Shown here in pieces: positions 8,954 to 18,884 of a stretch of DNA of 64,000 nucleotides; within the stretch, counting starts at the first letter, position 1; each line of letters begins with the position of its first letter. The stretch covers positions 1,302,001 through 1,366,000 of the forward strand of contig NZ_CP134053.1 in the NCBI RefSeq assembly GCF_031583065.1. The letters run 5' to 3'. The notes beneath the pieces are model-generated. The model searched no databases, had not been told where the DNA came from, and worked only from the letters and a program-made list of their open reading frames with translations. The DNA comes from Streptomyces sp. CGMCC 4.7035 (lineage in GTDB: Bacteria > Actinomycetota > Actinomycetes > Streptomycetales > Streptomycetaceae). The translations under genes and the position numbers were made by a program.

Positions 8954-11758
8954 CTAGGAAGCGTTCAGGACGGTGCCGGTGAACACCGGTCCGGTCGGCG
9001 GAGTGAGCAAGTCGTCGCCCTGCTGAAAGCGAATCGACTCCGCGGGTTCGGTCACTTCGTCCTTGAGCGTGGGCAGGGTCACTTCGGTGCTCAGCTGCCC
9101 GGCCGGGATGTCCACCCACCAAGCGAGATCCTGCACCTTGGACAGCGGGCGCTCGGGGTCCGGCGTCGCACCGGACGTCTCGAGCAGCCACTGCGGATCG
9201 ACGTCCTTGGTGGACAGTTCGGCGCCGCCGGAGACCGGCTGCGCGAAGAACACCGTGTCGACACGCGTGTCGGCCGCTGTGGACAGCGTTACCCGCCACT
9301 TCAGGCTCTGGCCCTCGGTGACCTTGTCCTGGACGGGGGTGACGGTGATCGTGGGCCTCGGGTCGTCGTTCTTCACGCTCACGCCGCCGCGGGTCGAGCC
9401 GACGACGGCTCCCTTCACCGCCTTCACGAAGACATCGTGTTCCACGCCGTCGTCGTAGCGGGTGTTGCCCGTCACCTTCACCGGTACGTCGATGCCGGCG
9501 GCGCCGGGCCGCACGGTCACCAGCCGGCTCGTGGACTTGCCGGTTACGGGGTCGGCGACGTAGAACCGTGCCTGGCCGCTGCCGTGGCCGGTGACCTGGA
9601 CGGGCACATGGTAGGTCCGGACGCCGGAGTCGCCTTCCTTGACGGTCAGCCGGCCGATGTCGACACGGGGCAGCGTGGCCGGCCGCACCGCGGGTGTGCC
9701 GGGGCGCCAGCCCCAGGCGTCCATCAGCCAGGCCCGCCCGTTGCGGGTGCGCGGCGTCAGTTCCAGGTTGGTCACCTGCTTCAGGTCCACTCCGGCCCGG
9801 GCCGCGGCGGTGAGCGGGAGGCGCAGTTCCCGGGCCCAGTAGGAGGCGGTCCGGTCGGTGCCCGGCAGGCCGTCGACGCGGACGCGGCCCAGCGTCGCCC
9901 GGTGGCCGGAGGCGTCGGCGACGGAGACGTCCAGCTGCGTTCCGGTGGTGTTGGGCGGCACGATCACACGCAGCGCGAGTGAGTCGGCTCCCGCGAGCGA
10001 TACCGGCCGCGCGTTGCGCACCTGTACGGCGGAACCCGGTGCGGACCAGTTCAGCGCCACCGCCCGGCGGCCGACTTCCTTCCCGGTCTCCCAGCTGGCC
10101 TCCCAGACGGCGAAGTGCGGGGAGCCCCCAACGGTGGTGTCGGGGTTCAGGCAGACGGACGCCGGGTTCGGGTCTACCGCGGAGCACAGCCGGCCTCCGC
10201 CACCGTGGACGGTGACGGAGGTGTCCGGAAGGAACGCGCCGGTGCGGTTCGCGCCCACCGCGTCGGTGAGGACGCGTGCGGGATCCGCCGACGGGGCGCG
10301 CCGGCCGGAGCCGTCGAGCAGCGGAAGGACCTTGTCGTCACCGGCGACGAACAGCCGGGCGGCCGCCGCGATGTAGGTGGCGCCGGCCTTGTGCTGCTGT
10401 GCGGCGGTCAGCCGGGTGGCGGCACCCGGCGAGCACATCTTGTCCAGATGGTCGTCGTCGGACCAGAAGTCGTCCTCGGCCGGCGCCTGGGCCTGACCGG
10501 GAGTCCACTCGCTGTTGAAGAAGTTGTGGTTGGCACCCACCATGTAGACAGCGCTGTGCAGGGCGGTACCACGGCTGATCCCACGGGTGCCGTCCACGTA
10601 CACCTGGCCCTGGAGGTCGGCCACGTCACCGTCACAGCCCGGCAGGATCGTCGCCGACGGCACGTCCGCGACCGGGTTCTGCCCGAAGATCGTCGGACCG
10701 ATGAGCAGCATGCCACGGATGCGCCAGCGCACCGGGCCCCGGTAGCCGTCCTGGCGGGCCGGCGGCGGATAAAGGCTGTCCATCGCGGCGCGGTTGACGC
10801 CCTCGCCGCCCCGTGAGTGCCCCACCAGCAGCACCCGTGACAGGTCGGCCAGCGGCGCGTTCCGCACGATCGCCGGTGCCGTGTCGGGGTGGGCTGCCCA
10901 GTCCGCCCAGCGGGCGAGGTGGAGCCGTACCAGCGACGAACGGGCCTGCGCCCCGCTGTCCTCCAGCGGGCCGTCCTGCGCGTTGATGCCGTTGGCCGAG
11001 ATGGACACGGTCACATACCCCTGTGACGCCAGGAGTTTCTGGTCCTGAAGGTAACCGCGGTAGCTGGGTACCGGCTTGGTGCCGGCCGGGCACGGCCAGG
11101 CGCCCTCCGACTCGCTGCTCCCGCCGTAGCAGGTGAAGTGGCGGCCGTGCAGGAACAGGGCGAGGGGGCGACGGCCGGTGGCATGGGTGGGGGCCACCAC
11201 CACGGCCTTCATCTCGACGGGCTTCGCGAGACCGGGCAGCCGTACGGAGTTGAGGGTGTACTCGCCGGTGACGGTGCGGTACGAGCCCGGGGTGCCGGGG
11301 TCGACGGGGTTGGCCGGCAGCGCGGACGGCAGGTGGGGCGCCGAACGCTGCTCCTGCACACGTCCGTTGGTGTTGTCGGCGTCGGCGGCCGCATCGAGTC
11401 GGCGTCCGGCCGCGCGGACCTGAAGGTCGTTCAGGGCTTCCCGGCGTACCTCGCCGAGGTCGAGCCGGAACGTGCGCCCGTCGTTCTCGGCCTCGGGCCG
11501 GCCCAGCAGGCGGTCCCCGGCGTAGAACTCGACTCGGGCGTCCCCCATGGGCACCCGTGTCTTCGACCGCCATTCCAGCTGCTGGTGGGAGCCCTTGCCG
11601 GCGATCCGCCAGTCGGGAGGCAGTCCGTCGGCGATGTCGGCCGACGCCACCGATGTTCTGCTGTGGTACGGCTGTTGGGCCGACGCCGACTCCGCCGACA
11701 CCCCCATCGCCGTGAGTACCGCCGCAGCGGTGACCCATATTCGCCGGGCACGGATCAA
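8954..11758 (-). CDS. Secreted alpha/beta-hydrolase with Calx-beta-like repeats
   Basis: 934 aa, TTG start with GGAGGAGG about 10 nt upstream. A signal peptide occupies residues 1-27 (ending SASAQ). A hydrolase domain lies at about 160-480, with LFLHGRHFTCYGG forming the oxyanion region, nucleophile elbow GHSRGGEG, and a late VGANHNFFN segment likely holding the catalytic histidine. Beta-rich parts follow: a jelly-roll-like segment (about 540-690) and two Calx-beta-like repeats (VKEGDSGVRTYHVPVQVTG; VTEGQSLKWRVTLSTAAD) to the C-terminus. Probably an exported lipase or esterase; substrate unknown. Monocistronic. Confidence 0.8.
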   Translation of the reverse strand: MIRARRIWVTAAAVLTAMGVSAESASAQQPYHSRTSVASADIADGLPPDWRIAGKGSHQQLEWRSKTRVPMGDARVEFYAGDRLLGRPEAENDGRTFRLDLGEVRREALNDLQVRAAGRRLDAAADADNTNGRVQEQRSAPHLPSALPANPVDPGTPGSYRTVTGEYTLNSVRLPGLAKPVEMKAVVVAPTHATGRRPLALFLHGRHFTCYGGSSESEGAWPCPAGTKPVPSYRGYLQDQKLLASQGYVTVSISANGINAQDGPLEDSGAQARSSLVRLHLARWADWAAHPDTAPAIVRNAPLADLSRVLLVGHSRGGEGVNRAAMDSLYPPPARQDGYRGPVRWRIRGMLLIGPTIFGQNPVADVPSATILPGCDGDVADLQGQVYVDGTRGISRGTALHSAVYMVGANHNFFNSEWTPGQAQAPAEDDFWSDDDHLDKMCSPGAATRLTAAQQHKAGATYIAAAARLFVAGDDKVLPLLDGSGRRAPSADPARVLTDAVGANRTGAFLPDTSVTVHGGGGRLCSAVDPNPASVCLNPDTTVGGSPHFAVWEASWETGKEVGRRAVALNWSAPGSAVQVRNARPVSLAGADSLALRVIVPPNTTGTQLDVSVADASGHRATLGRVRVDGLPGTDRTASYWARELRLPLTAAARAGVDLKQVTNLELTPRTRNGRAWLMDAWGWRPGTPAVRPATLPRVDIGRLTVKEGDSGVRTYHVPVQVTGHGSGQARFYVADPVTGKSTSRLVTVRPGAAGIDVPVKVTGNTRYDDGVEHDVFVKAVKGAVVGSTRGGVSVKNDDPRPTITVTPVQDKVTEGQSLKWRVTLSTAADTRVDTVFFAQPVSGGAELSTKDVDPQWLLETSGATPDPERPLSKVQDLAWWVDIPAGQLSTEVTLPTLKDEVTEPAESIRFQQGDDLLTPPTGPVFTGTVLNAS

Positions 11759-11867
11759 AATTGCTGTCCTCCTCCGGATTCCCCGGGACTTCCCAGGAAC
11801 ATCAGTCGCACCGGAGGACGACGAGTGAGATCTGTGCGTTGCCTGCGAAAAGAGACCTGATGGTGTG

Positions 11868-12077
11868 TCAGGAGGATTTCAACAGGGAGGCTTTGCCTAT
11901 GAACTTGCGGCTGACGCCGGCCCGCTCGTCGCCGACGATGAAGCGGCGGGCGGCGCGCAGGCTGAGCTGCCGGCCCGGCGGACGGGGCTCGTCGTCCGCC
12001 GCGCGCAGGGCGGCGAGTTCGTCGGCGTACCGGACCTCGGCGGGCGGGCGCTGGAGCTGTTCCTCGGTGAGGGTCAC
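11868..12077 (-). pseudogene. N-terminal stump of a MoxR-family AAA ATPase
   Basis: 69 codons from a GTG that overlaps the DUF4132 stop by 4 nt (GTGA), the typical coupling in these operons. The sequence runs RPPAEVRYADELAALRAADD, ... LSLRAARRFIVGDERAGVSRKFIGKASL and then leaves the family in LLKSS-stop. This matches, from memory, the segment just before Walker A in MoxR proteins paired with WGR-DUF4132 proteins. All nucleotide-binding motifs are missing, so it cannot act as an ATPase. The break is near 11885. The DNA from there to 11758 is ordinary intergenic sequence. Confidence 0.7.
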
Positions 12078-15000
12078 TTCGCGGTCACCTCGGTGAGGTC
12101 GGCGAGCAGTTCGGAGGCGATGACCGGGTCGAGGTCGCCGAAGCGCAGCGGGTGAGTGTGGCTCTGCCGGTAGTCGCCGGGGCTGGAGTCGAGCCAGACG
12201 GTCTCGAAGGTCTGGTCGGGGAACATGTCGACCACGCCGACGGCGATGCCCTCGTCGAGGCCGATCACCAGGTAGTGGTCCTCGTCGATCCGCCGGTGGA
12301 ACCAGCGCTCCACACCCGCGTCCTGCGGTTCGCCGCGCTCCCAGCCGCGCTTGGTGAGCCCGAGCAGCTTGCCGACCGGCACGGTGGCGCCCTCGAAGCG
12401 GGTCAGCCGGTGGCCCGCCGCTTCCTTCTCGGTGAACGCGTGCACGGCCCGGCCCAGCTGCGGGAAGGGCTGGAGGATCTTGTAGTCGGCGAACAGCTCC
12501 GACCAGGTGTCCAGGTCCGCGCCCAGGTGCAGCGGGTGCGCCAGGCGGACGCTCGCCTCTTGGGGAAGCGTCAGCTCGTCGTCGTTCATGTCGGCGAACG
12601 TGCGGTCCTCCGCCACCCGGAAGGCGGTCACCTCGCCGTCCGTCTCGCCGATCCAGACCAGACGGCGGACCAGGTGCCACAGCAGCGGGTGGGCCAGGAA
12701 CAGCTCCTTGAACTCGCTCGCCGTCCAGGTGCGCTGCGCCACCATCGCCGCCTCCAGCCGCCGTACCTGGTCGGCGGCGACGGTGCGGACGTCCTTCTTC
12801 AGCGCGGCGAACCGCTTGCGTTCGGCCGGCGCGAGTTCCGGGTCGTCCTTGGCGCCGGGGGCCGGCAGGGCCTTGCGGGGCTTGCCGTCGGTGTCCCGTA
12901 CGTAGGGGCGCAGCTGCTCGTCGAAGCCCACCGTGAAGCTGCGGGGGCCGTAGTCGATGACGGTGCTGCCGTCCGCGTCGAGGCCGAAGTCGGGGACGAG
13001 ACGGTCCCCCAACTGCTCGGCCGTGAGCCCCAGACCCTCGGCGACCTCGGCGATCTTCTCCTGGGCGCGGACCTTGAGCGCCTTGAACGGCACTCGCTGC
13101 GCTATGCCGTGCAGATGCAGCAGCGCCACGTCGGTGCCGATCGTCGCGAGGACGTTCAGGCCCTCCACGGCACGGTGGTGGGCGCCCTCGCCGGGCCAGG
13201 CGCGCACGAGGGGAGTGAGGCGTCGTACGGTCTCGTCGTCCCCGAGCAGGCCCAGGGCGTGCAGCGCCCAGCTGTCCTTGGCGGGCATGCCGGCCAGCCG
13301 CCACTGTTCGAACAGGCCCCAGGCGAAGGCGGCGAGGGAGTCGCCGGTGCAGTGCGTGGTCAGCACGTCCAGACCGGGGTAGACCTCGCCGGGCTTGGAC
13401 AGCGCCAGCACGGTGAGGACGTGGCGCACCGCGTCGGCGGGGAGGGCACCGCCCTCCGTGAGCAGGATCTGCGGCAGCAGCGCGGGGGCGGCCCAGGCGC
13501 CGACGGCGGGCATGCGCGCGGGGAGGGCGCTCTCCAGCGGGTCGGCGGCCAGCAGCTCCGCGACGATGTCGGCGGCCTCCTGTCCGCACTCGGCGGCGGC
13601 CCGCAGCACCGCCTCGTCGCCGTGCGCGGACGCCAGCAGCCGCAGTGCCTTCTCGGCGCCGCGCCGCACCGTGCCGACGGGTCCCACCGCGTGCGGGACG
13701 AGCACGGGGACGGCGGCCGGGCCGTGCCGCGTCAGCCAGGCGCGGCCCGTGGCGTCGGCCGACTTCAGACGGGCCAGCCAGTCGCACACCTGACCGGCGA
13801 CCTCGACGTCCAGATACGGCAGAAGCAGCAGCCCCAGGGTGGCGGGGTGCCGGGCGGCGGCGTGCAGCAGGAGCGGGAGGGCATCCACGCCGTACTTCGC
13901 CGCCACCGGCTTGAGGGCGGCCTCGCCGTCCCAGAAGTCCTCGGGGGCGCAGACGGCCAGCAGCGGACGGACCACCTCCTCGGGACCGACGACGAACAGC
14001 CGGACCTCCCGGACGTCCTTCAACTGTCCGCCCCGCTGAAGGGCCTTGATCTCCTCTTTCCAGTCGTACGAGCCGCGCCACCTGCCGTACCAGGAGGTGA
14101 CGGCGGCCCAGGCCTCCTGCTCTCCCGGTTTCCAGACGACCTGCGGCTTCGGGGCCACCGGCACCTCGGCCGCCACGCGGGCCTTGCGGGCCGTACGCTT
14201 CTTCGCCCACGGCGGGGCGACCAGCAGCGCGGGCAGCGCCTGAGCCGGGGCTTCCGCCACCCGGTCGCTGCGGGTGAGCAGGGGCTCGACGAGGGCGGCG
14301 ACCTCGGCGGGGAGGTCGGGCAGCGCGGCTGCCACCAGGTCGGGGTGGGTCCGGACGTGCGCGGCCAGCAACTGCTCGGCCATCGACGCGTACTCGGCGG
14401 AGCCGAGCGATGCCGCGCCCAGCAGGCGCAGGGCGCGGACGGGGTAGCGCCGCATCGCCTCCAGCAGGTTCGGACGGACGTGCTTGTTCTTCACGCGGGC
14501 GAGCAGGATCCGGAAGGCGTCGTCCGTCGGCAACTCCACGAGGGCGCCGGCGAAGGCCTTGAGCCAGTCGGAGCTGTAGCTCTCGCCGATCGCGCTGTCG
14601 AGCAGGGGTGCGAAAGCCTTGCCGGTGCCCTCGGCCAGCGTGGCGACGAGCGGCATCGACCAGCCGTTCCAGCCGAGGTCGAGCTTTCCGCCGAAGTGGT
14701 CCAGCTGCGCCGGGGAGTTCAGCGAGCACAGCAGCATGGCCCGCAGCGTCGCGCCGGCCGTGGCCGCGTCCGCACAGCACTCGGTGACCCAGTCCTGCTC
14801 GCCGGGCACCAGGTAGGACACGACGATACGGCGACGCACGCTGTCCCGGCAGTGCGCCAGCGCGGCGACCACCTGCCGGTAGGTGCCCTCGTCGGCCACG
14901 GTCAGCAGGGAACGCATCCGGTCCGCGAACTTGGGCCGTCCCCAGTGGCCGTCGGAGGAGTCGGTCCCGGGAAGCCAGGAGAGCCAGGGATCCTCCCGTC

Positions 15001-15640
15001 GCCCGCCGTACTGCATGTAGTGGGTCTCGATGTCGAAGAACTCCACCACCGCCCGCGCGGCGAAGGCCATGCCGTGGGCGCGGATCCAGGCGTCCACGAA
15101 GACGCCGTCGGGGAGCTGGAAGTGCATCGTCACCCGGGCCAGGGTGGCCGCGCCCACCGGATTGTGGCTTCCGTTCAGGTGCGCGCGGGTGGCCTCGACG
15201 ATCACCGGGTCGCTCTGCGGGGCGGAGAGCATCTGTTCGACCCAGCCGGCCTCCTCCTTCAGCCGAAGTGCCACCAGTTCCTCGGCTTCGGGGTGCAGTT
15301 CGCCGACGCTCCGCCTGATCCCGCCCCGCCTCGGATACACCAGCCGCCGCCACGCGGCGGGCATCGAGAAGGTCTCCTCGTCGGGGAACACCACGGCCTG
15401 GGACTCCTGCGCCGTCGTCGCCGGCTCGGCCTCGGCCGCGACCTCCTGGTAGCCCTTGCGTTCCTTCTCGGCGATCGTCTTCGCCAGGTACCGCTGTGCC
15501 GCCTCGGCCGACTCCAGCGCCTTCACCTGCGTACGGCCTTCCGTCCCCACGCGCCCGTAGCGCACGGTGACGATGTCGTCCTCCGCCGCCGCCTCCCAGA
15601 ACTTCGCCGAACCGTCGCCGACCGACTCCCAGCGCCGCAC
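12074..15640 (-). CDS. WGR and DUF4132 domain protein
   Basis: 1188 aa, GTG start with a GGAGGAGGGG ribosome site. An N-terminal WGR domain (about 1-75, KFWEAAAEDDIVTVRYGRVGTEG) resembles the nucleic-acid-sensing domain of PARPs. A long helical, HEAT-like middle follows, and a C-terminal DUF4132 domain (about 850-1188, including WGRPWY-like DTWSELFADYKILQPFPQLGR). Such proteins occur with MoxR ATPases and VWA proteins in proposed NTP-dependent conflict systems. Here only a MoxR stump remains downstream and no VWA gene is near. The role is therefore unknown, and the set looks degraded. Confidence 0.8.
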   Translation of the reverse strand: MRRWESVGDGSAKFWEAAAEDDIVTVRYGRVGTEGRTQVKALESAEAAQRYLAKTIAEKERKGYQEVAAEAEPATTAQESQAVVFPDEETFSMPAAWRRLVYPRRGGIRRSVGELHPEAEELVALRLKEEAGWVEQMLSAPQSDPVIVEATRAHLNGSHNPVGAATLARVTMHFQLPDGVFVDAWIRAHGMAFAARAVVEFFDIETHYMQYGGRREDPWLSWLPGTDSSDGHWGRPKFADRMRSLLTVADEGTYRQVVAALAHCRDSVRRRIVVSYLVPGEQDWVTECCADAATAGATLRAMLLCSLNSPAQLDHFGGKLDLGWNGWSMPLVATLAEGTGKAFAPLLDSAIGESYSSDWLKAFAGALVELPTDDAFRILLARVKNKHVRPNLLEAMRRYPVRALRLLGAASLGSAEYASMAEQLLAAHVRTHPDLVAAALPDLPAEVAALVEPLLTRSDRVAEAPAQALPALLVAPPWAKKRTARKARVAAEVPVAPKPQVVWKPGEQEAWAAVTSWYGRWRGSYDWKEEIKALQRGGQLKDVREVRLFVVGPEEVVRPLLAVCAPEDFWDGEAALKPVAAKYGVDALPLLLHAAARHPATLGLLLLPYLDVEVAGQVCDWLARLKSADATGRAWLTRHGPAAVPVLVPHAVGPVGTVRRGAEKALRLLASAHGDEAVLRAAAECGQEAADIVAELLAADPLESALPARMPAVGAWAAPALLPQILLTEGGALPADAVRHVLTVLALSKPGEVYPGLDVLTTHCTGDSLAAFAWGLFEQWRLAGMPAKDSWALHALGLLGDDETVRRLTPLVRAWPGEGAHHRAVEGLNVLATIGTDVALLHLHGIAQRVPFKALKVRAQEKIAEVAEGLGLTAEQLGDRLVPDFGLDADGSTVIDYGPRSFTVGFDEQLRPYVRDTDGKPRKALPAPGAKDDPELAPAERKRFAALKKDVRTVAADQVRRLEAAMVAQRTWTASEFKELFLAHPLLWHLVRRLVWIGETDGEVTAFRVAEDRTFADMNDDELTLPQEASVRLAHPLHLGADLDTWSELFADYKILQPFPQLGRAVHAFTEKEAAGHRLTRFEGATVPVGKLLGLTKRGWERGEPQDAGVERWFHRRIDEDHYLVIGLDEGIAVGVVDMFPDQTFETVWLDSSPGDYRQSHTHPLRFGDLDPVIASELLADLTEVTAK

Positions 15641-15726
15641 AGCCCCTCCTCCGCCGACTCCGTGGTCGGTGATCGTTCGATCAGGTGGCGGTCACAGTAA
15701 CCGGGCCCACTGACAGTCCCACCCGC

Positions 15727-15936
15727 ATGCCCGACGAGCGGGGTGAAACAGGTGGGGGAGGTGCTGGACCGATCGCGTGGTGCATCGTCCCGTCGCGTCG
15801 CAAGGGCGACGGCAAGGTGTTCCTGTCGTTCGAGGACGACCGGCTCTCGCCGATCCTCAGCAAGGCCTTCCTGCTCGCCGCCCACACGAAGATCACCGGC
15901 GGGACCACCCTCCGTCAGGCCAAGGGAGGTGACTGA
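15727..15936 (+). pseudogene. Short ORF, probable 3' remnant of a larger gene
   Basis: 69 codons from ATG 15727 (GTG 15685 also in frame). The first half is glycine-rich and unconvincing. The second half (GKVFLSFEDDRLSPILSKAFLLAAHTKI) reads like the end of a folded protein. A perfect terminator starts 5 bp after the stop. I do not recognise the family. The likely history is loss of the 5' part of a gene when this region was rearranged; a genuine small gene cannot be excluded. Confidence 0.4.
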
Positions 15937-15940
15937 CGCG

Positions 15941-15973
15941 CCGGATGGCGCTGTTCGGCCCAGCGCCATCCGG
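15941..15973 (+). terminator. Terminator after the 15.9-kb gene remnant
   Basis: Perfect 12-bp inverted repeat CCGGATGGCGCT / AGCGCCATCCGG with a 9-nt loop. It lies 41 bp ahead of the next start codon. Confidence 0.85.
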
Positions 15974-16014
15974 TCGCCTCGTGCTCAACTGCCCGGAGGC
16001 GATAGAAAAGGGAT

Positions 16015-18822
16015 ATGCGTGGATTTTCGGGTCGATCCGGGCGCGGGGTCCCTCGTGTGCCCAGGAAGACCCATGGGCCCGGCCGGCATCCGCCGAAGCG
16101 CCTGCGCTCCCTGCTGAGCGTGCACAGTCTCGCCGGTCAGGTCTTCCTCCTGCAGCTGGCGGTCGTGGTGCTGCTCGTCGCCGCAGCGCTGCTCGCTCTC
16201 GTGGTGCAGGCTCGCCGTGACAGCATGACGGACGCCGAGGACCGGACACTGGCCACGGCGGAGACGTTCGCGCACTCGCCGGGGATCGTGCCCGCGCTGA
16301 ACAGCCCCGACCCGACCAAGGAGCTGCAGCCGCACGCCGAGGCGGCCCGGAAGGCCGCGGGCGTCGACGCCATCATCGTCTACAGGCTGGACGGGATCAC
16401 CCTCACCCACAGCGACCCCCGCCAGATCGGGAAGCACATCATCGGTCCCTACGCGGAGGCGGCGGCAGGCAAGGCGTTCACCAGGACCTTCCGAGGGGCC
16501 CTGGGGCTCTCCGTGATCTCGGCGGTCCCCGTCAGGGCCCCCGACGGCTCGGTCGTCGCCATCGTCGCCGTTCCCGTCACCGTCGAGAACGTGCAGCACA
16601 GGGTGCAACGGCAGTTGCCGGTCCTGTTCGGTGGCGCCGCCGGGGCCCTTGTCATCGCCGCGGGCGGTGCGGGCCTGGCGAGCCGTCGGCTGCGGCGGCA
16701 GACCCACGGCCTGGGACCGGCCGAGATGACCCGGATGTACGAGCACCACGACGCGGTCCTGCACGCCGTGCGGGAAGGAGTGCTGATCATCGACGCCGAC
16801 GGCAGGCTGCTGCTGGCCAACGACGAGGCACGGCGGCTGCTGGACCTGCCGGCGGACGCGGAGAGGCGGCACATCACCGATCTGGGCCTGGAGGAGGACC
16901 TCGCCGAGCTGCTGGGCTCCGACCGATCGGCCAATGACGAGGTGTACCTGGCGGCCGACCGGCTCCTGGCGGTCAACAAACGGCTCACCGCACCTCATGG
17001 ACCGCGCGGCAGCGTGGTGACACTCCGGGACACCACCGAGCTGCGGGCTCTGTCCGGCAGGGCGGAGGGGGCGCGCGAGCGGCTGAAACTGCTCTACGAC
17101 GCCGGGATGCGGATCGGCACCACGCTGGATGTGAAGCGCACCGCCGAGGAACTCACGGAGGTGGCCGTCCCTCGGTTCTCCGATGTCGCCACCGTCGAGC
17201 TGCTCGACCCGGTCCTGCGCGGCGAGGAGTCGCCCGGTGCGACCACCGAGTTGCGCCGTACCGCGGTCGCGGGTCCGGACGAGAAGCATCTCCTCTACCC
17301 CGTCGGCACGCTCGTCCGGTTCGTCCCCACCCACCCCGTCTCCATGGCGATGGCCGCGGGCCGAGCCGCCTGTGTGAGGGACCTGAGCACCTCCGAAGGC
17401 TGGCTGGCCCAGGACCCCGAGCGTGCCCGGCGGATCCTCGACCAGGGCATCCACTCCCTGCTCGTGGTTCCGCTGCGGGCCCGCGGGGTGGTGCTGGGAA
17501 TGGCGAGCTTCTGGCGGGCGGAAGGCTCCCCACCGTTCGAGGACGAGGACGTGTCCTTCGCCGAGGAGCTGGGCGCCCGCGCAGCGGTGTGCATCGACAA
17601 CGCCCGCCGCTACACCCGCGAACACACCATGGCCGTCACCCTGCAACACAGCCTGCTGCCACGCGGGCTGCCCGAGCAGTCCGCCCTTGAGGTGGCCTAC
17701 CGCTATCTGCCGGCCCAGGCCGGGGTGGGCGGGGACTGGTTCGACGTCATCCCGCTGTCCGGCGCCCGGGTGGCGCTGGTGGTCGGTGATGTCGTCGGCC
17801 ACGGACTGCACGCCGCGGCGACCATGGGCCGGCTGCGCACCGCCGTGCACAACTTCTCCGTCCTGGACATGCCGCTGGAGGAGCTGCTGGCCCGGCTGGA
17901 CGAACTGGTGGCGCAGATCGACGCCGACGAGGCCGCCAGCGGGGAGGACGGGCAGGGAATCACCGGGGCAACGTGCCAGTACGCCATCTACGACACCACC
18001 TCCGGGCAGCTGACGATCGCCACCGCGGGCCATCCAGGACCGGCGCTCGTGCATCCCGACGGGACGGTGGACTTCCCCGAGGTGCCTGTCTTCCCGCCAC
18101 TGGGGCTGGGCGCCGGCCTGCCGGTCGAGTGCGCCGAGCTGACCGTGCCCGAGGGCTCCCGGCTGGTGCTCTTCACCGACGGCCTGATCGAGGACCGCGA
18201 CCGCGACCTGGACGCCGGCCTGGAGGCCCTGCGCGATGCGCTGACCGGCCCCGACCGCACCCCGGAGGCCACCTGCGCGACGGTGATGGCGGCCCTGCTG
18301 CCCGAGCGGCCCCGGGACGACGTCGCGCTGCTGGTGGCCCGCACCTGCCGGCTCGACCCCGCGCACGTCGCCGAGTGGCATGTGCCCCGTGACCCGGCGG
18401 CGGTGGCCCCGGTGCGCACCGCCTGCGCCCGTCGGCTGACGGAGTGGGGCCTGGAGGACATCGCCTTCACCGCCGAACTCATCCTCAGCGAGCTGATCAC
18501 CAACGCCGTCCGCTACGGCGCCGAGCCCATCACCGTCCGGCTCATCCGCACGGAGCCGATCAGCGGCTCGGCCGCGGGCACCCTGATCTTCGAGGTCTCC
18601 GACGGCAGCAGTACCTCACCCCGGCTGCGCCGGGCGCACGTCACCGACGAGGGTGGCCGCGGACTCTTCCTGGTCGCGCAGTTCGCCGAACGCTGGGGGA
18701 CCCGCTACACCCCCACCGGCAAGGTCATCTGGGCCGAACAGTCCCTCCACGACGGCGCCACGCCCGCAGGCGAGGAGCTCGGCGAGATCCTGCTGGACCA
18801 ATGGGACGACACGGCGCTGTGA
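16015..18822 (+). CDS. Cache-PAS-GAF-PP2C(SpoIIE)-HATPase sensor phosphatase
   Basis: 935 aa. Membrane helices at about 40-63 and 203-222 flank an extracytoplasmic single-Cache domain of DcuS/CitA type (LTHSDPRQIGKHI). In the cytoplasm follow PAS (about 235-345), GAF (about 360-535), a PP2C/SpoIIE phosphatase (GGDWFD about 575; LFTDGLIEDRD) and an RsbW-like kinase domain (SELITNAVRYG; EGGRGLFLVAQ). It combines both halves of a partner switch, kinase and phosphatase on anti-anti-sigma factors, driven by an outside ligand. ATG start with AAAGGGA upstream. No anti-anti-sigma gene is adjacent. Confidence 0.9.
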   Translation: MRGFSGRSGRGVPRVPRKTHGPGRHPPKRLRSLLSVHSLAGQVFLLQLAVVVLLVAAALLALVVQARRDSMTDAEDRTLATAETFAHSPGIVPALNSPDPTKELQPHAEAARKAAGVDAIIVYRLDGITLTHSDPRQIGKHIIGPYAEAAAGKAFTRTFRGALGLSVISAVPVRAPDGSVVAIVAVPVTVENVQHRVQRQLPVLFGGAAGALVIAAGGAGLASRRLRRQTHGLGPAEMTRMYEHHDAVLHAVREGVLIIDADGRLLLANDEARRLLDLPADAERRHITDLGLEEDLAELLGSDRSANDEVYLAADRLLAVNKRLTAPHGPRGSVVTLRDTTELRALSGRAEGARERLKLLYDAGMRIGTTLDVKRTAEELTEVAVPRFSDVATVELLDPVLRGEESPGATTELRRTAVAGPDEKHLLYPVGTLVRFVPTHPVSMAMAAGRAACVRDLSTSEGWLAQDPERARRILDQGIHSLLVVPLRARGVVLGMASFWRAEGSPPFEDEDVSFAEELGARAAVCIDNARRYTREHTMAVTLQHSLLPRGLPEQSALEVAYRYLPAQAGVGGDWFDVIPLSGARVALVVGDVVGHGLHAAATMGRLRTAVHNFSVLDMPLEELLARLDELVAQIDADEAASGEDGQGITGATCQYAIYDTTSGQLTIATAGHPGPALVHPDGTVDFPEVPVFPPLGLGAGLPVECAELTVPEGSRLVLFTDGLIEDRDRDLDAGLEALRDALTGPDRTPEATCATVMAALLPERPRDDVALLVARTCRLDPAHVAEWHVPRDPAAVAPVRTACARRLTEWGLEDIAFTAELILSELITNAVRYGAEPITVRLIRTEPISGSAAGTLIFEVSDGSSTSPRLRRAHVTDEGGRGLFLVAQFAERWGTRYTPTGKVIWAEQSLHDGATPAGEELGEILLDQWDDTAL

Positions 18823-18884
18823 GGCGGTCGGGCACGGCGCACGACCTGCTTGCGCCGTCCGAGGGGTTCCCCGGACAGGAATCC

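Noticed and set aside
11868..15640. Intact MoxR-VWA-DUF4132 conflict system
   Set aside because: MoxR lacks all ATPase motifs and no VWA gene is present.
12152..15700. 1182-codon open frame on the plus strand
   Set aside because: Antisense shadow of the WGR-DUF4132 gene, caused by high GC at third positions; composition is His/Gly/Arg-rich and no domain is visible.
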